Assembly: GCA_964540905.1 (NCBI GenBank)
Contig: CAZIOS010000001.1
Location: forward strand, 156,917 to 220,916
Direction: 5' to 3'
Source of the DNA: VAYN01 sp964540905
GTDB lineage: Bacteria > Actinomycetota > Thermoleophilia > Solirubrobacterales > 70-9
Length of the DNA: 64,000 nucleotides
Position 1 is the first letter of the stretch. Every line of letters starts with the position of its first letter. The notes beneath the pieces are model-generated. The model was not told the DNA's origin. It ran no database searches and saw nothing but the letters and a program-made list of their open reading frames with translations. A program made the position numbers and the translations under genes. Positions 16,988 to 24,694 of the stretch are shown piece by piece.

Positions 16988-17174
16988 GGGCACTCGAGAC
17001 CAGAAGTGCCCGAAACACCTCAAATCGCCGGCCATCGGCCACTATCCAGGTTGTGAGGTGCTCCTACTCACCCGTGTAAATTCCCTGCTAGTCAGCATGT
17101 TTTGGGCGGACAGACCCGCCCAGAGCCGTGACATCGCACCCAGGAGGTCGGCGGTTCGAATCCGCCTAGCTCCA
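16988..17174 (+). repeat. att-associated module, copy 3, with perfect tRNA-Ala(CGC) 3' half
   Basis: Starts with hairpin GGGCACT / AGTGCCC (16988-17011), then GAAACACC and AATCGCC, then CCTGCTAGTCAGCATGTTTT and GCCCAGAGCCGTGACATCGC. It ends in a 41-base tRNA-Ala 3' half at 17134-17174: U33, anticodon CGC (17135-17137), A37, the 3' anticodon strand CCAGG, variable loop AGGTC, T-arm GGCGG-TTCGAAT-CCGCC, acceptor strand TAGCTCC and discriminator A. No matching 5' half lies in front (the preceding bases cannot pair), so this is not a functional tRNA. Confidence 0.85.
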
Positions 17175-17439
17175 TTGAAAGTGCCTGCATATGGACCTGT
17201 TTTCTGGCCTGGCGCCCGTGAAGGCGCTCAGGTTGAGCGAGCGTAGTCAAGTTCTAGTCAGGTAGCCCAAGCGCAGTGCCGCCCTTTCTTTCGCCGAGCG
17301 CCGCCCTCCGCGATCGCCGTGAGTCTGAGGCAGGGTGATCAGCCACGCTGTGTTCGTGGAGCGTGCGTGGCCTAGCAGCGCTGTGGCCTACCGGCGAACT
17401 GTTCATTCATGTTATGTCTCCTGCCGTCGATGGATAGGC

Positions 17440-19398
17440 ATGTTCAAAAGGCTTGCCCGCGGCACGGACGCATTGCGTCGCCGGAGGGACGCCCTGGGCT
17501 TTGGCCCTCGCCTGTTCCTGGCCCTGGTCGTCGCACTTGCCCTGGTCGGCGCGGCCGGTTACAAGCTGATCTCGAGCCGCCTGTATCAGCAACAGCTAGA
17601 CAGCTATGCGAGCACCCAGCAGGCGGATGCCGACGGCTTTGAAGACATAGCTCGCAACGAACCAAGGGTGGCGATACGCCAGATAGACGACATACTCGAT
17701 GCCCTCGGACGTCGCCCCGGTGCGGTCGAGGCACTTCTGATCGGCCCCGGCAACGTGGTCCGAGGCTCGAATATCGAGCGTCTCCTCGGCAAGACCGACT
17801 CCGATCCGCGGATAAACGCCGCGTTGCGCTCGGGTTCCTCCTACGCTGGCCACGAGGCCGACCCCGCGCGCAACTCGACGAATTTCGAGTTCGTCACCTC
17901 AGTCAACCTTCCGAACGGTCGCTACGCCCTGGAGACGAGCTACGACGCCGACAGCTTCGAAGCGCAACTCGCCAGCGTGCGCCACGTCCTGATGCTGGTG
18001 ATGGCGCTGGCGGTGATCGGAGTCGCCGTCCTCTTCTACCTGCTTGGTGGGCGCACGCTTCTGCGACACCACCGCCTTGCCCTGGAGCGAGCCACCCGCG
18101 ACGGGCTGACCGACCTCCCCAACCACCGTGCCTTCGAGGCCGAGCTTGCGCAGGCGACTGCGGCTGCGGGCCGAAACCGGAACCCGTTGTCTCTCGCCGT
18201 GCTCGACCTTGACCACTTCAAGCTGATCAACGACCGCCATGGCCACCCCCAGGGAGACACGCTGTTGCGGCGGGTCGCCACGGTTCTGCGCGATGGGCGC
18301 GCGGCCGACCGCGTCTACCGGATCGGCGGTGATGAGTTCGCGCTGCTGATGCCGAACACCGACGAGCAAGGAGCACGGATTCTGGTGCGACGTCTGAGCC
18401 GCACGCTCGGCGAGGCCGATGCGGCGGCGAGCATCGGGGTGGCGACGATGCGCACGGGGTATTCGGCTGAGGAGTTGCGCGCCGAGGCCGACGCGGCCCT
18501 GTACGAGGCCAAGCGCCGCGGCGGCAACGGATTCGTCAGCTTCGTTGAGATCTGCGACCACGTCTCCGTTACCACGACGAGCAAGCGGGAAGCGGTTCGG
18601 GGTTTGGTCGAGGAGCGACGCCTGACCACCGCCTTTCAGCCAATCTGGAATCTTGGCTCGGGAGGACTGCTCGGGATCGAGGCGCTGAGTCGGCCAGATA
18701 CCTCCTACGGCCTCTCGGGTCCGGCCGAAGCCTTCGACATCGCCGAACAGATCGGGTGCGTTCACGAGCTCGACGAGCTGTGTGCGACCCATGCACTGGC
18801 CGCCGCTGCTGACCTGCCGGACGGAGCCCTGCTGTTCGTCAACCTGACGCCGAAGACGCTCGAGCTTGACTCCGACGGAAACGAGTGGCTGCAGCGTGGC
18901 GTTGAGCGGGCCGGCCTCACACCTGATCGTGTCGTGGTGGAGGTGACCGAGCGGATTGGGGCGCGCACCGTTCCGGTCATCAAGAGCCTCGATCAGCTTC
19001 GAGAGCACGGCTTCAAGCTCGCGCTCGACGACGTCGGCACGGGCAATGCCGGCCTCGAGATGCTGCGCAAGATCGGCGCCGAGTACGTGAAGCTCGACCA
19101 GTCCATCGTCGTAGCTGCTTCGACCGAGCCCAACGCCCGCGCGGTGTTGATGGCGATGGCCACCTTCGCCCGTCAGACCGGCGCCTTCGTGATCGCCGAG
19201 GGCATCGAGGATAAGGAGACGCTCGAGTTCCTGCACAGCATGGAGGCGCTCGACGCCCAGCCCGGAGCGATCATCCAGGGCGGCCAGGGTTTTGAGCTGG
19301 GTCGCCCGTCGGCGCAGATGCCGATGTCGGGGGCGCTCGCCGGTCTAGCCAAGTACGCAGGGCGGGGTATGCCTGCGGTCGCCGTACTCAACCGTTAA
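17440..19398 (+). CDS. Membrane-anchored GGDEF-EAL cyclic-di-GMP enzyme
   Basis: Encodes 652 residues from ATG 17440; an upstream extension to 17335 has no ribosome site and poor composition. Transmembrane helices at about 21-42 and 184-205 flank an extracytoplasmic sensor region. The GGDEF motif is intact at 296-300 with an inhibitory RxxD site (RAAD) five residues before it. The EAL motif is intact at 414-416 with NLTP, VTE, DDVGTG, KLDQS and AEGIE signature blocks. Both synthesis and hydrolysis of c-di-GMP are therefore possible. It is the only complete gene between tRNA-Ala copies 3 and 4. Confidence 0.92.
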   Translation: MFKRLARGTDALRRRRDALGFGPRLFLALVVALALVGAAGYKLISSRLYQQQLDSYASTQQADADGFEDIARNEPRVAIRQIDDILDALGRRPGAVEALLIGPGNVVRGSNIERLLGKTDSDPRINAALRSGSSYAGHEADPARNSTNFEFVTSVNLPNGRYALETSYDADSFEAQLASVRHVLMLVMALAVIGVAVLFYLLGGRTLLRHHRLALERATRDGLTDLPNHRAFEAELAQATAAAGRNRNPLSLAVLDLDHFKLINDRHGHPQGDTLLRRVATVLRDGRAADRVYRIGGDEFALLMPNTDEQGARILVRRLSRTLGEADAAASIGVATMRTGYSAEELRAEADAALYEAKRRGGNGFVSFVEICDHVSVTTTSKREAVRGLVEERRLTTAFQPIWNLGSGGLLGIEALSRPDTSYGLSGPAEAFDIAEQIGCVHELDELCATHALAAAADLPDGALLFVNLTPKTLELDSDGNEWLQRGVERAGLTPDRVVVEVTERIGARTVPVIKSLDQLREHGFKLALDDVGTGNAGLEMLRKIGAEYVKLDQSIVVAASTEPNARAVLMAMATFARQTGAFVIAEGIEDKETLEFLHSMEALDAQPGAIIQGGQGFELGRPSAQMPMSGALAGLAKYAGRGMPAVAVLNR

Positions 19399-19421
19399 CG
19401 AATAGCCACTCCCCAAGCGGA

Positions 19422-19462
19422 TCGCACCCAGGAGGTCGGCGGTTCGAATCCGCCTAGCTCCA
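19422..19462 (+). repeat. tRNA-Ala(CGC) 3' half, copy 4 (right edge of the island)
   Basis: These 41 bases are identical to 17134-17174, from U33 to the discriminator base. Unlike copies 1-3 it is not preceded by the hairpin module: the upstream bases are the tail of the GGDEF-EAL gene region. This would be the outermost attachment repeat, with chromosomal genes following. No CCA is encoded and no 5' half is present. Confidence 0.85.
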
Positions 19463-19551
19463 TTTTGCTTGACGATGCCTGGCCTTGGCCGTGGCCTGAT
19501 CGTGCACCGAACTCCTCCCACCGCCGCTCGCATGGCCAATATGGCAAGGCG

Positions 19552-20235
19552 GTGAAATCAAAACGGGTCAGCTTGTTTCGTCGCCATCGGCGGGAGCTGG
19601 GCGTGGTCGAGCCGTTCTGGGAGGCTCAGCTCGCGGTGCTTGTGACGATCGTCCTCTACCTGGCCCTGCCGGCAAGGCTGACGGTGGGGCCACGCTGGCT
19701 CGTTCCCGCCCTGGAGGGAGCGCTGCTGATCGGACTGGTGATCTCGACGCCGTACCTGCACCACACCCAGTCGCCCTTTCACCGGCGCTTGACGATCGGC
19801 CTGATCGCGATCGTCACCGCGGCAAACTTCACGGCGGAGGGATTGTTGATCAACAATCTGCTCGAAGGCGGTGGCAGCGGTGGACGTACGCTGGTCATGT
19901 CGGCAGCCGCAATCTGGTTCACCAACGTGGCCGTCTTTGGCCTCTGGTTCTGGGAGATCGATCGAGGCGGTCCCCATATGCGCACCGCGCCGAAGGCACG
20001 CGCACCGGACTTCCTCTTTCCCCAGATGAACGCCGGGGGGTCGATCGAACGCGGCTGGCGCCCGGCCTTCCTGGACTATCTCTACGTCGCCTTCACGAAC
20101 GCAAGCGCCTTCAGCCCAACCGATGCGATGCCGCTGACCGTCAGGATCAAGGCCCTGATGCTGGCCGAGTCGATTGCCTCGTTTCTGACCGTTGGCCTGG
20201 TCGCTGCCCGCGCCGTGAACATCCTCAACACGTAG
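19552..20235 (+). CDS. DUF1345-like integral membrane protein
   Basis: Encodes 227 residues from GTG 19552 (reading MKSKRVSLFRRHRRELGVVE). The frame is open from 19465, just after the tRNA remnant, but that part is Trp/Pro-rich and unlikely to be translated. Hydrophobic segments at about 26-45, 50-70, 80-100, 115-135 and 197-218 are separated by a conserved-looking loop with FWEIDRGGP and DYLYVAFTNASAFSPTDAMP, a pattern common in an uncharacterised actinobacterial family. It is the first gene beyond the island. Function unknown. Confidence 0.72.
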   Translation: MKSKRVSLFRRHRRELGVVEPFWEAQLAVLVTIVLYLALPARLTVGPRWLVPALEGALLIGLVISTPYLHHTQSPFHRRLTIGLIAIVTAANFTAEGLLINNLLEGGGSGGRTLVMSAAAIWFTNVAVFGLWFWEIDRGGPHMRTAPKARAPDFLFPQMNAGGSIERGWRPAFLDYLYVAFTNASAFSPTDAMPLTVRIKALMLAESIASFLTVGLVAARAVNILNT

Positions 20236-20257
20236 CCCTGTCTGAGACCCTCTAGGC

Positions 20258-20983
20258 ATGGCGTCGAACCGCTCTCAACGCAAGCAGCATGCGCTCGAGC
20301 TGTTCGAGGAGCTGCCGGCTCGCTACGACGAGCTCGGGGCGGCGCTGAGCCTCTTTCAGGATCCGCGCTGGCGGCGAGCGGCGGTGGAGGCGGTCCAAGC
20401 CGGGCCCGACGATCGCGTTCTCGATATCGCCTGCGGGACTGGCCTGGTGAGCCGGGCCCTGGTCGAGCGCTGGGGCAGCCGAGTGGTCGGGCTCGATCAG
20501 AGCGCGTCGATGCTGGGACGTGCCAGGGCAATGCTGGCTGAGGATCCGCGACTGGCGGCAAGGGTCGACTTCGTCGAGGGCGAAGCCGAGAACCTCCCCT
20601 TCGCCAACCGGGAATTCGACCACCTCACCTTCACCTACCTGCTGCGCTACGTCGACGATCCGGCAGCGACGTTGCGTGAGCTGGCGCGCGTGGTCAAGCC
20701 GGGAGGGCGAATGTCGAGCCTCGAGTTCTGTGTCCCGCGCGGGGTCTGGTTCTGGCCCTGGCGCCTCTACACCCGGGTCGGGCTGCCGGTCCTCGGTCGA
20801 ATCGCATCGCGGAGCTGGTTCGAGGCCGGCCGCTTCCTCGGCCCCAGCATCGAGGGCTTCTACCGCGGCTATCCATTGCGCCGGCAGGTCGAACTCTGGG
20901 AGGCGGCGGGCCTCGAGCGGATAGAGGTACGACGGATGAGCCTGGGCGGCGGCGTCGTCATCTGGGGCACCGTTGGAGACTGA
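20258..20983 (+). CDS. UbiE/MenG-like SAM-dependent methyltransferase
   Basis: Encodes 241 residues. Motif I is VLDIACGTGLVSRAL (about 49-63). Motif II is followed by VEGEAENLPFANREFDHLTF and by RVVKPGGRMSSLEF, the post-motif typical of the UbiE/COQ5 family. The phrase TYLLRYVDDP replaces the canonical FGLRNV of true menaquinone methyltransferases, so it is related but may act on another quinone or lipid. It overlaps the following membrane-protein gene by 11 bases, indicating an operon. Confidence 0.85.
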   Translation: MASNRSQRKQHALELFEELPARYDELGAALSLFQDPRWRRAAVEAVQAGPDDRVLDIACGTGLVSRALVERWGSRVVGLDQSASMLGRARAMLAEDPRLAARVDFVEGEAENLPFANREFDHLTFTYLLRYVDDPAATLRELARVVKPGGRMSSLEFCVPRGVWFWPWRLYTRVGLPVLGRIASRSWFEAGRFLGPSIEGFYRGYPLRRQVELWEAAGLERIEVRRMSLGGGVVIWGTVGD

Positions 20984-21722
20984 GTCCAGCCCTCGCCCTG
21001 CCTTCTACGCTCTGCGTCCAGGCGGCTGGCGCGACCTGGTGACCGTGCTGCACCCGCCCTACACGCTCTGGCACGTCAGCAACGTGGCGATCGGGGCCGC
21101 GGCGGCGTCGCATCTCTACGCCGGTCGTCTGGCGGCGGCGATTGCGGCTTTCTTCCTCGCTGTCGGAGTCGGAGCGCACGCCCTGGACGAGCTTCACGGA
21201 CGGCCGCTGGGCACGCAGCTTTCCCGACGCGCCCTCATCGCATTGGCCGTCGGAGGTCTCGGCGGTGCCCTGGCGATTGGCATCGTGGGGACGATCGTCG
21301 TCTCCCCCACCCTGGCGCCGCTGGTTTTGGCCGGCGGCTTCATCGCTCCCGCCTACAACCTGGAGTGGTTCGGCGGTCGTTTCCACACCGATTTCTGGCT
21401 CGCGGCGTCCTGGGGCGGATTCTCGGCATTCACCGGTTGGTGGGTGAACTCCCTCGGCCTGCACTCGGTCCGCGAAGCGATCGCAGCCAGCGCCGCGGTG
21501 CTCGCCTGCTTCTTCCTCACCATCGTCCAACGGCGGCTCTCGACGCCGGTCAGGGAGCTGCGACGCCGCACCGTGGCGGTCGAGGGCGAACAGCACCTGA
21601 CCGACGGGACCGTCCGCCAGCTCGACCGGGGGGATCTCGCCGCGCCCCTCGACGGCGCCCTGCGGGGCCTCTCGGTCGCGGTGCCGTTGCTGGCTGTCGC
21701 GACGATCGCCCTGCGTCTCTAG
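20973..21722 (+). CDS. UbiA-like integral membrane protein
   Basis: Encodes 249 residues from TTG 20973, overlapping the methyltransferase gene by 11 bases. There are six to eight hydrophobic helices, including TVLHPPYTLWHVSNVAIGAA at the N-terminus, AHALDELHGRPLGT in a loop and LVLAGGFIAPAYNLEWFGG. The overall plan resembles UbiA-superfamily prenyltransferases, and pairing with a UbiE-like methylase would fit quinone or isoprenoid chemistry. The classical NDxxDxxxD motifs are not visible, so activity is uncertain. Confidence 0.6.
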   Translation: METESSPRPAFYALRPGGWRDLVTVLHPPYTLWHVSNVAIGAAAASHLYAGRLAAAIAAFFLAVGVGAHALDELHGRPLGTQLSRRALIALAVGGLGGALAIGIVGTIVVSPTLAPLVLAGGFIAPAYNLEWFGGRFHTDFWLAASWGGFSAFTGWWVNSLGLHSVREAIAASAAVLACFFLTIVQRRLSTPVRELRRRTVAVEGEQHLTDGTVRQLDRGDLAAPLDGALRGLSVAVPLLAVATIALRL

Positions 21723-21771
21723 GCCGGTCGTCGAGGCTTCGGCAGCCGTCGATCGCCCGCAGGGCGGCCTT

Positions 21772-22299
21772 TCAGCTCGGTACGACGTCGAGCTGGCGCA
21801 GCTCCTGCTCGTAGGAGACGGCATGCCGGCGCAGCTGCCCGCTCGGCTCGATCGTGTAGCTGCCCATCCGGGCGAGTGGGGGCGAGTAGGCGTGGATGGT
21901 CACGGCCGGCTCGATGCCCGCGTGGAGCACGCGGTGGATGTCGCTTGCTCCGAAGTCGAAGGCGGAGCCGGCGTTCGCGATGCGGGCGATCGGGGCGTCG
22001 ACGGGGCGGCCGAGCACGAGTCGCTCCTCGCGAACGCTGCCGGCGACGACGGCGACCGCGCCGGCGGAGAGGTCGTGGTCATGAAAGCCGGTGTCGTGGT
22101 CGTGAGACCAGCAGATCAGCCAGACGTCGAGGTGCTCGTCGCGCAGCAGCTGCTTATAGGTCCGCTGCATCGGGTCGTGCTGGACATGCTCGGACCAGAG
22201 TGCGGGTCGCGCCGCGATCTGGGTTGCGACGGCGAGCAGCTGCTCGTTGCTCAGGTCGCGCCCGGTTGGCCGCGCGAGGCCCTCGATCGACTCGATCAT
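21772..22299 (-). CDS. Cysteine dioxygenase family (cupin) protein
   Basis: Encodes 175 residues from ATG 22299, preceded by AAGGAGA at good spacing. The longer frame to 22683 lies inside the amidohydrolase gene and is rejected. Iron ligands are suggested by WSHDHDTGFHDHDLSAGA (first cupin motif, two His) and DIHRVLHAG (third His). A partner motif, HAYSPPLARMGSY, is typical of the cysteine dioxygenase family. The likely reaction is O2-dependent oxidation of cysteine or a related thiol to a sulfinate. Its ATG overlaps the TGA of the amidohydrolase gene. Confidence 0.85.
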   Translation of the reverse strand: MIESIEGLARPTGRDLSNEQLLAVATQIAARPALWSEHVQHDPMQRTYKQLLRDEHLDVWLICWSHDHDTGFHDHDLSAGAVAVVAGSVREERLVLGRPVDAPIARIANAGSAFDFGASDIHRVLHAGIEPAVTIHAYSPPLARMGSYTIEPSGQLRRHAVSYEQELRQLDVVPS

Positions 22300-23234
22300 G
22301 CGAGGTCTCCTTTCGGTCTCGGGTTCAGAAGGCGCTGGGGATTCGTGCTCAGCAGCGCCCGCCCGAGCGCGGCGCCCAACCGCGGCGCGCGGGCATCGAC
22401 GACGGGACGGTCGGAGCCGAAGACGAGCTGCCCCGCGCCAACCGCGTCGAGCATCGCCCCGAGCATCCGGGGCCCATAGGAGGAGGTGTCGTAGAAGACC
22501 AGCGGGTCGGGGGCGACGGCCGCCGTGCCGCCGCGGGCGACGAAGCGCTCGAGCTGCAGGGGCGCGCCGCCGGCCAGCATCGCGAACAACACCCGCAGGC
22601 GTGGATGCGCGCGACGTCCGGCGTGCAGGAACGCGAACCATGCCGCCTGCATCTGGGCGACGTAGTCGGTCAGAGCGGGCCACCAGGGGGGCAGCGAGGC
22701 AGCGGTCCCCACCTGGCCGGAGCTTGCGACCGGACCAGGGTGGACGAACAGCGGCGCGTCCCGGAGCTCGAGCCGCGCAAGCAGCGGTCCGATGCGCTCG
22801 AGCGCGTCGGGATTGGCGAGGGCGCTCGCCGGCAGCGAGACGCCCACGCAGCCCCTCGCGATCGCGGCGTCCACCTCACCGGGGTCGGGTGCCTCCAGCT
22901 GCACCGCGCCCCAGCCGCCGAAGCCGGCCGGCAGCGCCTCGATGCCGAGGTGATGGGCCTCGAGCAGCGGCTGAGCCTCCTCCGCCGGGAGCGTCTCGAT
23001 TCCGAGCGCGGTGGAGAGTGCCACCAGCGCTCGATCGATGTTTTCGCGTCGCAGCTCCACGCTTCGCAGCGCGACGTTCGTCGCATCGAACGAGAGGACG
23101 CTGTCGGGCTCCCCGGTCACGCGGAACGTCCAGCCGCCGCGCCGGCTGATCAGCGTCGGCGGCCTTCGGCGTCGTGCCAGCTCGGCGATCAGCGGCTCGG
23201 GAAGAAGGTGCTGATGGACGTCAACATTCTCCAT
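22296..23234 (-). CDS. Amidohydrolase-2 family metal-dependent hydrolase
   Basis: Encodes 312 residues. It shows the TIM-barrel amidohydrolase marks: DVHQHLLPEPL at 5-15 (HxH), LFVHPGPVASS (central His), a long loop with WFAFLHAGR, and LVFGSDRPVVDA (catalytic Asp in GSD). The family includes decarboxylases of the ACMSD type and hydrolases of aromatic lactones; the substrate is unknown. It is the first gene of a two-gene operon with cysteine dioxygenase (ATGA overlap), which suggests both act on one thiol or amino-acid pathway. Confidence 0.82.
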   Translation of the reverse strand: MENVDVHQHLLPEPLIAELARRRRPPTLISRRGGWTFRVTGEPDSVLSFDATNVALRSVELRRENIDRALVALSTALGIETLPAEEAQPLLEAHHLGIEALPAGFGGWGAVQLEAPDPGEVDAAIARGCVGVSLPASALANPDALERIGPLLARLELRDAPLFVHPGPVASSGQVGTAASLPPWWPALTDYVAQMQAAWFAFLHAGRRAHPRLRVLFAMLAGGAPLQLERFVARGGTAAVAPDPLVFYDTSSYGPRMLGAMLDAVGAGQLVFGSDRPVVDARAPRLGAALGRALLSTNPQRLLNPRPKGDLA

Positions 23235-23281
23235 TCTTGTCTAAGTTTATCAAGATTATCGACTTACTACCTCGAAACCCG

Positions 23282-23815
23282 CTACCAGACCCCGGGGATC
23301 AGGCGGCGGGTTTCGGCGGCGTAGGAGGCGTATTCGGAGCCGAGCGCGTCGATCAGGACGGGCTCCTCGACGCGGATGCGGATCAGCACCCCGATCAGCG
23401 GCAGCACGATCAACGCGACCAGGCCGAGCCAGGTCTCGAGCATCAGGCCCAGGCCGAGCAGGGCGACCAGCAGGCCGCTGTAGCTCGGGTGGCGCAGCAG
23501 GCGGTAGGGCCCGGTGCGGATCACCCGGTGGCCGGCCTGGATCGAGACCGTGACCTTGAAGAAACGGCCCAGGGTGAGGATGGCCCAGAAGCGCAGGGAC
23601 AGGCCGGCGACGAAGAGGGACACCCCGACGACGACGGGGGCCCAGCCGCCGGCAAAGGCGGAGGCGTGCTGGGAGACCGCGACGAACGCGACTCCGACGC
23701 CGAGTCCGAGCGAGGCGGCGACCGCGACCAGACTCCACTCGAACCGGTTCACCCCGCCGCGGTTTCGGACGCGGAAAGCGACTTCGCCAAGCATCCAGAC
23801 CCAGACGCTGACCAT
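23282..23815 (-). CDS. Isoprenylcysteine carboxyl methyltransferase (ICMT) family membrane protein
   Basis: Encodes 177 residues or more. The ICMT signature is clear: VIRTGPYRLLRHPSYSGLLV (about 98-117), then RIRVEEPVLIDALGSEYASY and TRRLIPGVW at the C-terminus. There are four hydrophobic segments. The frame continues upstream with plausible coding (EPLYLHDHTAHALV) to a stop just past 23865 but has no ATG or GTG, so ATG 23815 is used. Bacterial members methylate small lipids or unknown acceptors in the membrane. Confidence 0.82.
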   Translation of the reverse strand: MVSVWVWMLGEVAFRVRNRGGVNRFEWSLVAVAASLGLGVGVAFVAVSQHASAFAGGWAPVVVGVSLFVAGLSLRFWAILTLGRFFKVTVSIQAGHRVIRTGPYRLLRHPSYSGLLVALLGLGLMLETWLGLVALIVLPLIGVLIRIRVEEPVLIDALGSEYASYAAETRRLIPGVW

Positions 23816-23869
23816 GACCAGAGCGTGGGCGGTGTGGTCGTGGAGGTAGAGCGGTTCGATCCGGCGATG

Positions 23870-24523
23870 CTAGAGCCGTGTGGTGTGAGCGCGCCGACTC
23901 CACATCCGCTCGGTCTGCCGCATCAGCGCCGGGTAGACGATCCAGTGCCGGAACGGGGCAATCAGCGCCATGTATCCCTTTCCGAGCCGGCCGCGTGGCT
24001 TGACGTAGACGGCCATCTGTCCCTGGTAGCGGCCCTCGCCCTGATCGACCCAGGCGAGGTGCATCGCACCGTGCACGGTCCGGTTCGAGAGCTCGGCGGC
24101 GAACTCGTCGTCGGTGCGGAAGAGGGGCTCGAAGGGCAGGGAGGCGAAGTGCAGCTCCGTCGCGGTGTCGCGCAGATCGTCCGGCAGGCGCTCGCGCAGC
24201 GAGGTTTCCCCCGTGCCCGGAATCGGCAGCTTGCCCGCGGCGCCGTCTCGACCGCCCTCGCTCGCGGTCGAGATCCTGCCGAGGTCGAACCAGCTGCCGA
24301 GGCGATCACGGAGGCGCCAGAGGACCCGGGTCGGCAGGGATTCCGCGTTGGCCGGGTCGGAGGTGGCCATCAGCTCGAGCAGGGTCTGGAAGTCCTCGGC
24401 GCCGCCGCGGACGGGCAGGGCCCAGACGTCCTCGAGGGTGAAGTCGGGCGCGATTTCGCGGATTCGCCAGGGCCGAGATTCGTGCTCCGAGTTCGGAAGC
24501 TTGATGCCGTTCCCTTGATCCAT
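23870..24523 (-). CDS. DUF2867 family protein
   Basis: Encodes 217 residues from ATG 24523; a longer frame to 25012 overlaps the opposite-strand DUF4232 gene and is rejected. DUF2867 features include the N-terminal DFTLEDVWALPV, LWRLRDRLGSWFDLG, HFASLPFEPLF and the C-terminal VKPRGRLGKGYMALIAPFRH followed by YPALM, the usual end of this family. It has no signal peptide. The start codon lies inside a 24-base perfect palindrome, which suggests direct repression at the start of translation or transcription. Confidence 0.82.
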   Translation of the reverse strand: MDQGNGIKLPNSEHESRPWRIREIAPDFTLEDVWALPVRGGAEDFQTLLELMATSDPANAESLPTRVLWRLRDRLGSWFDLGRISTASEGGRDGAAGKLPIPGTGETSLRERLPDDLRDTATELHFASLPFEPLFRTDDEFAAELSNRTVHGAMHLAWVDQGEGRYQGQMAVYVKPRGRLGKGYMALIAPFRHWIVYPALMRQTERMWSRRAHTTRL

Positions 24524-24540
24524 ACGAGGTCGTATGGATC
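24517..24540. promoter_or_regulatory. 24-bp palindrome over the DUF2867 start codon
   Basis: GATCCATACGA-GG-TCGTATGGATC has perfect 11-base arms around a 2-base centre. It covers the ATG (24521-24523) of the DUF2867 gene on the minus strand. The CATACGA half site recurs in the palindromes at 63025-63043. The size and symmetry suit a TetR-family dimer. No regulator gene lies next to it. Confidence 0.6.
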
Positions 24541-24694
24541 GTAGAGAGGCCCTGCAGGCCCTGGCGGCAGGTGGACCGGGTGCCGTGCGGGTCGAGGGGC
24601 CGACGGACCGCGGTGAGGTAGGGGCTTTTGCGGCCTGCGCCGCGATTAAAATGGCGGCACCCGAGGCAGTCCCCCTCCACAAAAGGCGGTCCCG

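Noticed and set aside
17134..17174. A complete tRNA-Ala gene at 17.1 kb (and likewise at 19.4 kb)
   Set aside because: Only the part from U33 onward is present; the bases before it cannot form the anticodon, D or acceptor stems.
19345..19539. Minus-strand frame reading GARRIRTADLLGAIR
   Set aside because: This is an antisense translation of the tRNA-Ala remnant, a common false gene call.
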